DNA of 64,000 nucleotides. Source: Saccharum officinarum. Its lineage: Eukaryota; Streptophyta; Magnoliopsida; Poales; Poaceae. Of the stretch, positions 22,166-33,005 are shown piece by piece. The DNA is taken from the NCBI GenBank assembly GCA_020631735.1, contig CM036162.1, positions 87,183,852 through 87,247,851 of the forward strand. The letters run 5' to 3'. Every line of letters begins with the position of its first letter. The stretch's first letter is position 1. The notes beneath the pieces are model-generated. The model was given only the letters and a program-made list of their open reading frames with translations, had not been told where the DNA came from and made no database searches. The translations under genes and the position numbers were made by a program.

Positions 22166-23597
22166 TGTATCCCGATTACATATATGCACAACGTGCTGCA
22201 GGCACGCTGCAAACTAATGTGTAAAGGTCAGCATTGCTAACTGGCTGGCTAGCAGCTCGATCCATTCCGTCGGCACTTGTGAAGAATGGAGAGTCAGAGC
22301 GCCGTCCCGCTCATTGCGGAGCTCCCGGAGAAGCGGGGAGGCAAAACCCTGGTGGAGGAGGTATGGGAGGAGTCCAAGAAGCTGTGGGAAGTCGCCGGCC
22401 CGGCCGTCTTTACGAGGATAGTACTCTACAGCATGACCATCGTCAGCCAGGCCTTCGCCGGCCACCTTGGTGACCGCGATCTCGCCGCTTTCTCCATCGC
22501 CAACACTGTCATATCTGGCCTTAACTTTGGCATTTTGGTGCGTAAGCTTCTCTTTCTGCTTCTCCGTGACGTCGCAGCCTCGTCTCTTCATCAGTATACA
22601 GATATAGCACGATCAGAGTTTATTTTGTTCTGCACATAACGTAAGCAAGTATTTTGGAATACGATATATTTGTATGTTGTATGCGTCGCAAACATGGAAT
22701 GGAGTAGGCTACAATTATTTCATTTAATTATGTCCGTTAGAATTTTAACTCGAGACATCAGGCCGCATGCACTATGACCCATTAGTTTAACCAAAAACTT
22801 AAATTGATACAAAAATATAGATAATTCATTTAGCAATTTTATATCTATACGACTATACATGGACACGAAAGATACAAACGCGCAATCACGAGTAGAGTCT
22901 GAGTTGCATTTGACTTTGAGCTAGCAGAGATGGCAGAAAGAGAAGCCTATGGCAGATGTAATGGCCAATAATCCAGCCTGAGAAATAACCTAGGGCTGAC
23001 TTCCATTATAAAATTTTGGCTAACCAACGACAACATAAGCCAACAAATTCAGATTCTATTGAACGGATGTTATATTTTGGAATACACAGAAAACTACAGA
23101 AGTCTCGCTAGCTCCACTTCTGAATGGATGTTATATTTTGGAATACGTGGAAAATATGTTATATTGGTATTATTATTAACAATGATTAGAGTCTACTGGG
23201 TTGATGGTCAGGTGTTTCAGAATTTCTGTGAGGATTTTTAGGATTTATCTTTTTTTAGCAGGTTTCATGAGGATTAACGTGTATATGTATTGGGAAACTT
23301 TAGTTAGAAATTTTAGGATGTATCTTTTTCTAGCATTATTTGTATTTAGTTGAAATCTAATATCTTATTACATCCTTTTGACACCATGAATTTATATTTT
23401 AGTTTTCACTTTAGTTTTCTAAATCACGTGTTAAGTTGAAACTCTGGAGCTTATATTACTTAAAATTTTCAATTTTTATTTTATTAAAAGAATATTCTAG
23501 GCCCCAGGCTATCCTCTTAGTTCTTATGATGGCACAAATAGTAGTTTCAGCTACCACCACAACACTCAAGACGTTAATTTATTATATCAAAGAGTTA

Positions 23598-23828
23598 GGG
23601 CGTGTTTGGTTATATTTTGTTAAAGTTTAACTCCCATCACATCAATGTTCCCTCAAATGCATGGAGTACTAAATGTAGACTAATTGCATGCATGTCGACA
23701 CAGATTATGAGTAATTTACGAGGCGGATCTATTAAACCTAATTAGTCCAAGATTGGAAACTTTTTATCAAATAAGACGAAAGTGCTACAGTGTTTGTTAA
23801 ACTTTAACACCTCAAACCAAACACCCCC
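23598..23828. mobile_element. Tourist-like MITE in intron 1 of the MATE pseudogene
   Basis: Ends GGGCGTGTTTGGTT and aaccaaacaccccc are inverted repeats, flanked by TTA on both sides (23595-23597 and 23829-23831). This fits PIF/Harbinger-derived MITEs. Internal arms (gttaaagtttaactc / gttaaactttaacacc) extend the inverted repeat. Non-coding, 231 bp. Confidence 0.85.
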
Positions 23829-24237
23829 TTATATGTGTAGTAGTATTGGTTTATAAAAATATAAACCCTTAAATTAAACTGCCAATATTGATATATATTT
23901 TAGCCAAAATGTATAAACTTATTTAAGATAAAACCTTATAAAATTTGTTATCATAGTTTTAATAAAATTTAAAGTAAATTGTTAGTGTCATTGCAATGTA
24001 GTTTGTTAAAGAAATATTTTTTTCTCTCTTGATAAGCTATTAAAATAAATATTTATCCTGATCTATATATGTTTAATACTACATGGTAGAACATAATATT
24101 ATGTTTACTTTTAGTTTAACAGTGGTAGAAGTATGTAAATTTAAAATAAATATAGCATAATTGATGGATATTGAATTATATATTAGTATTTACATATAGA
24201 TTTGTAAGATATTTTGAGAGATATTTTTGTTTATTTT

Positions 24238-24600
24238 TGTAACAACTAAAGTGTATAATTTAGATACAAATTAAAAAGTTTCACTTTATATTATCTTTCA
24301 TAATGTCATAACTAGGTAATTTGAATGCAAATTTAGAGGTTACTTTGCATTATCTTTTGTAATGATACATGTATGTAATTTATAAATAAGTAGATGTGCA
24401 TTTAAATGGTTGAGGCGGGTAACTTAGATACCAATTTAAGAGCTTGTTTTGAATTATCTTTCATGGTGACGGAGGTGGATAATTTAGATGCAAATTTAGA
24501 GTGTTGAATTATCTTTCACAATCATAAAGGTGGGTAATTTGCATACAAATTTAGGGGATTTTTTTGAATTATCTTTCATAATGATATATGTGGATATTTT
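24238..24600. repeat. Degenerate AT-rich minisatellite
   Basis: About six imperfect units of 55-75 bp follow the pattern 'gtaatttagatgcaaatttagag ... gaattatctttcataatgat'. Conserved pieces are 'aatttaga', 'caaatttag' and 'attatctttca'. The array lies in the expanded first intron of the MATE pseudogene, and divergence between units suggests age. Confidence 0.6.
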
Positions 24601-25303
24601 TTATATAACAGAATAGATCCTATGGCTATTGTTGTTGATGATGATGATTAAGTACCAAATTTAAGAAGTGTGTTTCTCATTATTAGGAAAAAATTTAGAA
24701 TTTAACTTTTTTTTTAATTTTAATGCAACTTGGAAGCAGCATTTGGAGCGTCAAATTAGTTATAGTAAAATAAGATAACCCATTTTTTTAAATGTTGAAA
24801 AACCCTATTATTATTTGGTATAATCACATCATCAGCTCCATCATAGTTTGCAGTCCTATCTTACATTTATAATTTCGCAGCTTGGCATGGCGAGTGCGCT
24901 GGAGACATTATGCGGCCAAGCCTACGGTGCAAAGCAGTACTCAATGATCGGCACCTATCTACAGCGCTCATGGCTCGTTCTCCTGGCCTTCGCCGTGCTC
25001 CTTGCTCCGACGTACATCTTCAGCGGGCAGCTGCTCATCGTTCTGGGCCAGCCCGCCGAGCTGTCTCGCGAGGCGGGCTTGCTCAGCATGTACATGCTCC
25101 CGCTGCACTTCATGTTTGCCATCCAGCTGCCGCTCAACAAGTTCTTGCAGTGCCAGCGCAAGAACTGGCATCGCGCTGTCCTCGGTGCTGGGGTTCCCGG
25201 TGCACGTCGTGGCGACCTGGCTGCTGGTGCAGTGCTTTCAGCTTGGCGTCTTGGGCGCAGCGATGTCACTCAACCTGTCCTGGGCGCTCATCACGGGCCT
25301 GCA

Positions 25304-25359
25304 GCTCGCGTACGCTATAAGAGGCTTTCAAAAAAAAAAAAAAGCTCTCGTACGCTATT
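25304..25359 (+). mobile_element. Tiny poly(A)-tailed insertion with 15-bp target duplication
   Basis: Exon 2 of the MATE pseudogene contains GCTCGCGTACGCTAT (25304-25318), then aagaggctttc plus 15 A residues (25319-25344), then GCTCTCGTACGCTAT (25345-25359), which matches the first copy with one mismatch. A flanking 15-bp duplication plus a terminal poly(A) run is the hallmark of target-primed reverse transcription. I infer a severely 5'-truncated LINE, SINE or mRNA-derived insert. Slippage alone would not make the duplication. Confidence 0.75.
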
Positions 25360-25460
25360 GGCGGTGGGTGCCCAGAGACGTGGAGGGGGTTCTCATGGTC
25401 GGCATTCATGGGCTTGAAGGACTTCGTCAGGTTGTCCGTGGCGTCGGGAGTCATGACGTG

Positions 25461-26395
25461 GTATGTCCTACTTTGCCATAGCTTTCATACATGAGAATGA
25501 TTGACGAAGGGCTTTGCGGTGGTATATCCAGATAACTATGAACCGTTCATTTAGTGAGATCCGATGGTTAAGATCATCTATTACTTCATAGGAGGTAATA
25601 TATGAAATATAGTTTTATTTATTAATTAATTTGGTAAAAATAGAGAAATAAGGAAAGTTTTAGATATAAAAATATTTTTTGATCTAATAGATACATGTGT
25701 GATCTCTTTAATATGGTAAGGCTTTTTATTTTGCAACTTCACATTACATGATTTAATTAGTGTAATTAACATCTAATGTACGTGGAACCATTTGATTAGC
25801 ATATACGTTCTCCGGTACGTGACAGCTACACACGTTGTAGCGTTCTTCATTCCCAACATTCCGTACCTGACGTGCAACGTGTTTAAAATTAGAAGATACT
25901 CTTAATATGTATTTTAGTATATATACATAATGGACCTGCTAATTTTTTTATAGGAGTACCCTAACGTCACTGGTATATAACTTGACCTCTAACCTCATGA
26001 TAGGTATATCTTGACATGAGAGTGATTATTAATATACCAAACTTTAAAAACTATTATACACAAATATTTCATTGCACATAATTATTTGTAAAAAATAAAT
26101 TAAAATATATAAAATAACCTTTTCTGTATATAAATTGAGCCGCACACAAAATTAGGAAGGGATGGGTCCCACTTGTGTGTAAATCACAGAGGGGAAGGGT
26201 TCCCCTGATTACGGGATGTACGTAGATTTTTCTTTGTTTTCTTACATTATTTGTTTATTTGTTGAATTTAAAAAATTCAATAAATCAATGGCTTAGATTG
26301 CTTTGAAGTATTACCTCTTACCAGGTAATGGGTGTACCATAACATTGCCCTTGAACGAACAAGCCAACAATTGTTTTTTTTCCCATCATCTGCAG
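25461..26395. other. Intron 2 of the MATE pseudogene
   Basis: This is 935 bp of AT-rich intron against 155 bp in the paralogue, so roughly 780 bp has been gained. No inverted ends or coding potential were recognised, although 'gggatgggtccca' and 'ggaagggttcccctgatt' hint at inserted repeat material. Confidence 0.45.
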
Positions 26396-27504
26396 CTTGG
26401 AGAGTTGGTAGTACCGGTATTGATTTTCCTAACGGCGTACACGAACAACGCAGAATTAGCTGTGGATGCATTGTCTATCTGGTAAACCCACCACCTCTAG
26501 CAACCTTGAAGAAATCTGACATTGCTCAAAGAATTAATTCAGGGATACTAAATCTGTGTCTTATTTTTCCATTTCTTATCCTCATTATTGGACAGCTTGA
26601 GTTTGGCTGGATGGGAGATGATGATTCATCTCGGGTTCTTAGCAGCCACTGGGTAAGCTACTGAATTACATAGATCCACTCTGCACAGGAACATTCAGAA
26701 AAGAGTTCAGTTGACTAACTGAGTGCTCTTGTATCGTTACAAGCCCTCACCATCCTCCTCAATGGCATCCAACCCGTGCTCTCCGGTAGTAATGCAAGAT
26801 TGAGCATAATAAGTTCTTCAACAGGTCCCTCCTCACCAATTTTCCTCAAGAGAACAAATAAATATGATTTCTTGGTTTCGACTTTTGCATGCAGGAGTTG
26901 CCGTTGGTTCTGGGTGGCAAGCGCTAGTTGCTTATGTGAACATTGGGAGCTACTACATAATTGGTGTTCCTTTCGGTGTTTTGCTAGCATGGGGTTTCCA
27001 CTACGGGGTCCTCGTACGAATGTTCAAAATGCATGATTGATAGCGCATTATCTATAAGCTCTCCACACTTATTCAGGTTGTAAATGCGATTCTGCAGGGC
27101 ATTTGGGTTGGAATGATCGGTGGCACGATGGTGCAAACTCTAATTCTTTCATTCATCACCTTCCGATGCGACTGGAATGAAGAGGTTTGGTTTTCTTCTG
27201 TTACATTAATCTATCAAAATAGTTTCTCAAAATATGATCTCAGAATGTTGGTAGGATGCCATGAGTGCTCCTCACTTTCCTAAGGGGGTGTTAAATGTGC
27301 TGAAAGTCTTTCAATCTTGTGTCGCAGGCACTGAAAGCTTCTAGCAGAATGCGGACATGGAGCAGCTCCAAGTGAAGCATCAGCTGATCAGCCACTATGA
27401 ATGAATATCAGGGAAGCGCGTTGGGTTGCAATAAAATTCAGAGCATTTCAGACATACATATATTGTATTATTGCACTATTGTGGCCGTCATTTGTAAATG
27501 ATAA

Positions 27505-27700
27505 GACCAGTCTCAGTGGAGATTTCATGTCACTGTTTCCAATATATCTAGATTTTGGAAACAGTGCAGAAGAGTTTCATTCGCATGAAAATCTCTCTAC
27601 TTTCATGAAACTCTTATTATCTCTTTCTTCATTAATATAGTGCCACATCAGCATAATTAATGTCCATAAGACTCTAATAAAAACCCCGTTGAGACTGGCC
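27505..27700. mobile_element. Tourist-like MITE downstream of the MATE pseudogene
   Basis: Terminal inverted repeats are GACCAGTCTCAGTGG and ccgttgagactggcc, with TAA duplicated at both sides (27502-27504, 27701-27703). The interior is non-coding with a long imperfect inverted repeat (cactgtttccaa / ttggaaacagtg). It begins 130 bp after the stop codon, so it may lie in the 3' UTR. Confidence 0.8.
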
Positions 27701-27805
27701 TAACCTCATTGCCAGAAGACTGCTGCCTAGTCTGCTAGCTAGTACGTACTTGCTAGTTCTCCTGATACAGCTGGTATGGTTCCTAGTTTCTACATTCTAA
27801 TACTT

Positions 27806-28028
27806 GTGTTTAGTTCTCAAATTTGGAGTGCCAAAATTCACTGTAGCTACACTGTATCGTTTCGTTTGTATTTGGTAATAATTGTCTAACCGTTGACTAA
27901 TTAGGTTCAAAACGTTCGTCTCGCAAAGTACAACCAAACTTGCAATTAGTTTTTGATTTTATCCACATTTAGTACTCCATGCATGTATCGCAAGTTTGAT
28001 GTGACGGATAATCTTTTTTTTGCATAGT
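27806..28028. mobile_element. Truncated Tourist-like MITE
   Basis: It starts near cttgtgtttagttctcaaattt and contains the family phrases ttgtctaaccgttgactaattagg, cgtctcgcaaagtacaa and tttagtactccatgcatg. It ends at gatgtgacggataatcttttttttgcatag without a closing inverted terminus. Confidence 0.6.
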
Positions 28029-28789
28029 ATACTTTTCAATGGACGCAGATTTTGATGATCAACTACTACATTCGAATTTGAAACTTTAGTATCTCTTTTC
28101 CGGAGAAGAATTGAAAACGTTGTCCGACAGGACTAGAACGGCTTATATGTACGTATTTTCGAAAAAGAAATCTAGGTCGCTGGTTGAGCACGCAGCAGGC
28201 TCTTATATTTTGCCTTTCGGTTGTGCATTGATCGCAGCTATCTAATCATTACCGGCATTTCGTTACAGAGCGTTTAAATAACATGCCTACGAAAATCTCC
28301 GAGTCACGTGGTTGCCATGCCGAGGACAAACCTTGGTGACCATGGTAGGCATGGAATGAAGAAACGGGCCTGGGCCTGATTACACTTGACGCCTGGGTTG
28401 GCTGGGTAGTCGAAGACGGCCTTTTGTCACGTCATATGTGACGTCACCTTAGGTCTCGACTCTCGTCACGTGCACGTTGCATTTGGCCGTGGGCTCATGC
28501 TTTCATTGATCATAATTTTTCTTCTTCTTCTCTGAAGCTTGAGCTTTGGTCGATCGCTGTTTGCTTAAGGATTCAGTCTCTCCTTTTAGAGTCTGGGTCG
28601 ATGGCTGCCTGTACGCAACTGGCCACTGGGGTTCAACGAGAAAATCGATCAATTAGAAGCCGGTGATCTGTCAGCAAAAAATATTATTTAGGAAACGAGT
28701 TGCGTGGTGGTTAGTGGTAGGAGCAGAATACAGATCATGAAGGGTGTACCACCCTGTGCATCTACAAGTGCATACATAACTCTATCCGT
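28029..28789. other. Intergenic, nothing recognised
   Basis: I see no reading frame, terminal repeat or structural RNA signature in this stretch. It contains several CACGTG/CACGT-like motifs (gtcacgtgg near 28303, cgtcacgtgcacg near 28465) that could bind bZIP/bHLH factors, but their position relative to a promoter is unclear. Confidence 0.35.
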
Positions 28790-29105
28790 AACCCGTCTAA
28801 AAAATTTTCACCCCAACACAAGTATGAAGTACTAAAGGTAGACGAAATAAAACTAATTGCACAGTTTGGTTGGAAACTACGAGACGAATCTTTTAAGCCT
28901 AATTAAGTCATAATTATCCTTAAGTGCTACAGTAATACACATGTGCTAATGATGGCTTAATTAGACTTAATAAATTCATCTCGCGGTTTCCAGACGAGTT
29001 ATGTAATTAGTTTTTTAATTAGTATCCGAAAATCCCTTCCAACATCCTATAAAATATTCGATATGACACCGAAAAAAAATTTCGCACCAACTAAACACCC
29101 CTAAA
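28790..29105. mobile_element. MITE with two inverted halves
   Basis: The left arm (ttttcaccccaacacaagtatgaagtac ... aatcttttaagcctaattaag) and the right arm (ggcttaattagacttaataaattcatctcg ... cgcaccaactaaacaccc) are imperfect inverted copies around a centre near 28935. This is the fold-back layout of this MITE group. Terminal duplication not identified. Confidence 0.6.
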
Positions 29106-29326
29106 GGGCGTAAGACCTGCACATGTTTAAACTTTAAACTAGAAAATAGTTGTATCGATATCCGGAGAGCAACAGCGATGCGACCATGGATTGGAGATTT
29201 GGAGGGCACTGCGCGCCGAAGTAGTATAAACTAGCACCTAGCAAGGTAAACTAGCAAAGTCCAAGCCAATAATGCACCTAGCTGAGCACACATGCCTGTC
29301 AGAATTAGAAGATTAAGGCCCATTTA

Positions 29327-29544
29327 GTTTGGGTGTTAAAATTTAACAAACACCGTAGTACTTTTGTCTTATTTGACAAAAAATTCTAATTTTAGATTAA
29401 TTAGGCTTAATAGATTCGTCTCGTAAATTACTCCTAATCTGTGCCGACATGCATACAATTAGTCTACATTTAGTACTTCATGCATTTGAAGGAACATTGA
29501 TGTGATGAGAGTTAAACTTTAACTCCTCCAAACCAAACGGGTCC
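29327..29544. mobile_element. Tourist-like MITE
   Basis: Inverted ends are GGCCCATTTAGTTTGG and ccaaacgggtcc, with TAA on both sides (29324-29326, 29545-29547). Secondary arms (gttaaaatttaac / gttaaactttaac) match those of the MITE at 23598. Non-coding, 218 bp. Confidence 0.82.
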
Positions 29545-29645
29545 TAAAGTGCACAAGCTTGCTGTAACCTACTACTGTAGTAATCTACTGATGTCGACAC
29601 TGGACACTCAACTATACCAAAGTTGCGCGGCAAAGTCAAAAATTA

Positions 29646-29877
29646 GGCCTTGTTTAGCTGGCTGAAATTTTTCAGGATTAGCTACTGTAGTACTTTCGTT
29701 TTTATTTGGCAATTAGCGTCTAATCATGGACTAATTAGGCTCAAAAGATTCATCTCGTGATTTCTAACCAAACTGTGCAATTAGTTATTTTTTTATCTAT
29801 ATTTAATGCTCCATGCATACGTCCAAAGATTCGATGTGACTGGACGAAAAGAAAATGTTTAGGAACTAAACATGACC
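29646..29877. mobile_element. Tourist-like MITE
   Basis: Ends are GGCCTTGTTTAGCTGG and aggaactaaacatgacc, flanked by TTA (29643-29645, 29878-29880). The interior has the family phrases ctaatcatggactaattaggc and gtgcaattagttattttt. 232 bp, non-coding. Confidence 0.82.
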
Positions 29878-30383
29878 TTACATGGATATGCAGATACCAC
29901 TAGATTACAACTAATGAACTAATTATAATCATATCTTTGGTATGCAAGTTTGCAACGCGAGTCCACTGGAAGATATAAACACCGGGAGTAGCAGTTACAT
30001 TTGCATCTTTTCTAGTACATCCATCCATCACGCCACCAAAGCATCATTTTCTACTGCGTAAGCTGATCGATTAACCGCAAAAGCAGCAAAGTACTACACG
30101 CCTGAGCGTTTAATGCATGGTTCCCTCTTTGCAGAGCTTTCACCATCACAAATCACAAAAGTGAGCAACCACTGATTTTTAATCGAGCAATCATCTCACA
30201 GCAAGCACTTCCATTCACGTTTCGCCCAATATTTACACCATTTCATTTTGCATCAAACAAATTACAGGCAATACAACAACAAAAAAAACTACATAAAACC
30301 TGACTACAATTACAATAATTCGAAACCCGTGTTGAGTGAACCATGAAAAAAAATCAAAAAAAGCATACCCTGTACACACTGTC

Positions 30384-31406
30384 CTACCGTCTACGCAACG
30401 CAGAAACTGTGCCAGCCGCCCACCTTGTGGACCCGAACCGGCGGAAGGCGCCGTCGCCAGCGGCGGCGCGGATCGGCAGGTGGACGCGCGCGGACGCGCT
30501 GCCCCCTGCGTCCCTCCGCACTAGGCGCCTCTCCTCCACCGTCCTCCGCAGCACCACATCCTCCGCGCGCTCGCGGAGGCTCCGGGCGGCGCACACGACG
30601 CCCTCGTCCAGCCCCGCCCACTTCCACTCCGGGACCGGGGCCGCCGCGGCGCCCTCCTCCACCCGCCGCAGCACGCACACCAGCTCCACGGCGTCGGCCA
30701 GGGAGAGCGTATCGAGGCGCTCTCCCATCTCCTGGACTCGAGCGGCGATGTTCCGCTCCGCCGCGACGCGGTCCTCGTCGGCGAGCCGGACGGCCTCCCA
30801 GATGAGCGCGTTGGGCTGCGGGCCCGCCGAGGACGGAGGCGGCGGGGCCTGGCGGACGGCGTCCGCGACGGACACGAAGGCGGCGAGCTCGGCGATGAGG
30901 TGCGGGTTGGGGAGCGCGGTGAGGTACTCGGCGTCGGCGGAGGCGGAGGCGTCCGGGAGCAAGAGGAGGAGCTCGAGGAGCCGCGCGGAGAACCGGACCC
31001 ACGACGCGGCGGCGAAGGAGGAGCGGCCGAGCGGGAACGAGGACAGCGCGAGCGGGTTGCGCCCGGAGGCCGGGTGCCGGACGAGCGCGGCGAGGAGCTG
31101 GTCGCGGAGGATGAACGCGCCCCGCGCAAGGAGGACCCTGAGCGCGACGAGGCACTTGAGGGCCACGGCGGCGTCGCCCTGCCCCGAAGCCGCGGCGCGC
31201 AGGCGGTCGACGAGCGCCGCGGCGAGCGACGCGGCGGAGAGGCGCGAGCCCCGGCCGAAGGCGAGGAGCGCGTCCATGTGGTGCGCGGACGGCGGGGCCG
31301 TGGAAGGGTGGTGCGCCGTCGCGCGCGCCACCGCGTGATGCGCGTCGGCTGCAGAGCCCGGGGAGAGGAAGGTGGATGCCAGCCGCCGGAGCTTGAGGCC
31401 ACCCAT
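30384..31406 (-). CDS. ANTH-domain clathrin assembly protein (340 aa, At4g40080-like)
   Basis: An intronless GC-rich frame. The start at 31406 (MGGLKLRRLASTFLSPG) is preferred over the upstream ATG at 31514 because homologues begin just ahead of the ANTH domain. The N-terminal approximately 130 residues match plant ANTH/ENTH-like proteins: AVARATAHHPSTAPPSAHHMDALLAFG, AAVALKCLVALRVLLARGAFILRDQL, then NPLALSSF and SWVRFSARLLELLLLL. This family binds phosphoinositides and clathrin at the plasma membrane or trans-Golgi and helps form coated vesicles. The usual lysine-rich lipid-binding stretch is here Arg/His (ARATAHHP...SAHH). The C-terminal half is helical and Ala/Arg/Glu-rich, with no clear clathrin-box or NPF motif, as expected for the short subfamily (homologues about 340-370 aa). 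No lesions are seen. Frames on the opposite strand are GC-rich shadows. Confidence 0.9.
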   Translation of the reverse strand: MGGLKLRRLASTFLSPGSAADAHHAVARATAHHPSTAPPSAHHMDALLAFGRGSRLSAASLAAALVDRLRAAASGQGDAAVALKCLVALRVLLARGAFILRDQLLAALVRHPASGRNPLALSSFPLGRSSFAAASWVRFSARLLELLLLLPDASASADAEYLTALPNPHLIAELAAFVSVADAVRQAPPPPSSAGPQPNALIWEAVRLADEDRVAAERNIAARVQEMGERLDTLSLADAVELVCVLRRVEEGAAAAPVPEWKWAGLDEGVVCAARSLRERAEDVVLRRTVEERRLVRRDAGGSASARVHLPIRAAAGDGAFRRFGSTRWAAGTVSALRRR

Positions 31407-31710
31407 GGCGGACGCCGATCGCCGATCGAGAAGACGGGGAGGGTGTGAACTGCCAAGAGGTTGGGAATTTGAAGGCAGCTTTCTTTCTCGTGCCGTGCTG
31501 CGAGAGCCGAGCAATTGATCTCGGTCGTCGGATTGGTTTGACGGGATACTTGGTCCTTCAGATCGTATACTACTGGAGTAGAAAAGATTCTAGCGTTATC
31601 CGACACGAAGAAAAGTCAACGTGTCCTCGTCCACCGCGTCTAGTGAAGTTTGGTTGTCCTTTCCTGCAGGAGTAGGAGAGGTCAACAGCAGAAACGTTGC
31701 TGTTTTGCTG

Positions 31711-31718
31711 TATATATA
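31711..31718 (-). promoter_or_regulatory. Possible TATA box of the ANTH gene
   Basis: TATATATA about 305 bp upstream of the ATG on the minus strand is the only good TATA-like site close to the start. It is palindromic, so orientation is not informative, and a leader of about 275 bp would follow. Plausible only. Confidence 0.35.
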
Positions 31719-31991
31719 CTCATGCATTCATACTCCACATCAACGACTCGCTGTCCCAAAGAATGTTTCTCACATCCAACAACTCAAACAATTTCAATTT
31801 TAATCAAACATATAATAAAAAGTACTAATAACAATTTAATATATAATAAATATATTATTAAAATAATCATAAAATATATAATATACTTATTTAAAGATTT
31901 AAGTATTGATACTGTTTTCTATAAACCTAGTTAAATTTAAAATTATTTGGTTTATTGAGAAACGAGATTCATATCTACATAGCCACAGAGG

Positions 31992-32437
31992 TAAGGATGG
32001 CAACGGGTTGGGTTTGGATTGGGTGAAGTCTCCGTGTACCCAAAACCGAAACCCGAAGTCGAAACCCGAACCCGAACCGAACACCGATTTGGGTGGAAAT
32101 CCATCACCAAAACCAAACCCGCGGATACCCGAAACCCGCGGATAAATATACACATATTCACATGTATAAATAAGAGGCAACAAATAATAAATATTTTCAT
32201 AAATCAAATTTGAATAGATTTAATAATCTAAGTAAACAAGTTATTATTAGCATATTATAAAACATGAGTTTTAATTCCAAATGATTTATTTCGGATATCC
32301 ATTGGATATCCACGGGTGAAAAACCAAACCCGAAACCGAACCCGAAAACCGTGGGTGAGAAATCATCCCCAAACCCGAACCCGCGGGACTAGAAATCCAC
32401 GGATATTCGCCCCGAACCTGATCTGCTGCCATCCTTA
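31992..32437. mobile_element. Non-autonomous hAT-type element
   Basis: Ends are TAAGGATGGCA (31992) and tgccatcctta (32437), flanked by the perfect 8-bp duplication CACAGAGG (31984-31991 and 32438-32445). An 8-bp duplication with short inverted ends is typical of hAT transposons. The interior is rich in gaaacccg/acccgaa repeats, which are also arranged as inverted arms (left: aaccgaaacccgaa; right: aaacccgaaaccgaacccg). No transposase. Confidence 0.85.
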
Positions 32438-32600
32438 CACAGAGGTAGGGAGTACGTTCATGGAATGTTACCGTTTCAACAAAAAGAAAAAGAATACAAA
32501 TCATAAAACACCCGATTGTATTCATGGAATGTTACTGTTTTGCCCCTGTGTTGATAGTTATTATTTCTTCGTGTGTACAAGGGCCGACGATAATCATTTG

Positions 32601-33005
32601 GGCCTCTTTAGAATGGAGGAATTAAAAAAATACAAGAATAAAAAACATAAGAGTAGGATAGAAATGTAAGTGCAAAACACAGAAATTTTGCATGTCCAGC
32701 GTTAAAAGATATTTTAGAAGCAAAAATATATTGGTTTCTTAATCAACTTATTTATTCCATTCTACTCCCTTGATTAGACACTAGCAGCTCCTATTAATCC
32801 ATTGTGTACCTCGTTCCTCGTGGTTTTTTTTCCTATAATTGGTTTTTTTCTATAAATTTCCTATGGAATTGAAGGGAAACGAAAGTTTCCTTTAGATTTC
32901 CTATGACCATTTCCTACAATCCAAAGGCCGCTATAAGAACTTAATCTATATGAATTTGAATCCTATGTTTTCCTTTGTTTTTCCTCCATTCTAAAGGATG
33001 CCTCC
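32601..33005. mobile_element. MITE-like element with 20-bp imperfect inverted ends
   Basis: The left end reads ggcctctttagaatggagga. The right end is its imperfect inverted copy (ttcctccattctaaaggatgcctcc). The interior is AT-rich and non-coding, and no confident target duplication was found. The transposon superfamily is not assigned. Confidence 0.55.

Larger units (their letters stand above)
22286..27375 (+). pseudogene. Second MATE (DTX) transporter copy, multiply broken
   Basis: This is a tandem paralogue of the MATE gene upstream, with the same exon pattern: 22286-22537, 24881-25460, 26396-26481, 26596-26652, remnant 26744-26785, 26895-27013, 27098-27184 and 27328-27375. Exons 4, 6, 7 and 8 have exactly the same lengths as in MATE1 (57, 119, 87, 48). 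Lesions: an indel after FLQCQRKNW in exon 2 (near 25169); a 26-bp poly(A)-containing insertion with 15-bp duplication in exon 2 (25304-25359); an in-frame TAG plus a one-base loss in exon 3; and loss of about 197 bp of exon 5, leaving only its last 42 bp. Intron 1 is expanded to 2.3 kb and contains a MITE and a degenerate minisatellite. It cannot encode a full transporter. A truncated first-domain transcript is possible. Confidence 0.92.

Noticed and set aside
30391..31606. Long GC-rich frames overlapping the ANTH gene in other frames and on the other strand
   Set aside because: Pro/Arg/Ser-rich composition is typical of GC-rich shadow frames. Only the minus frame at 30384-31406 matches a protein family.
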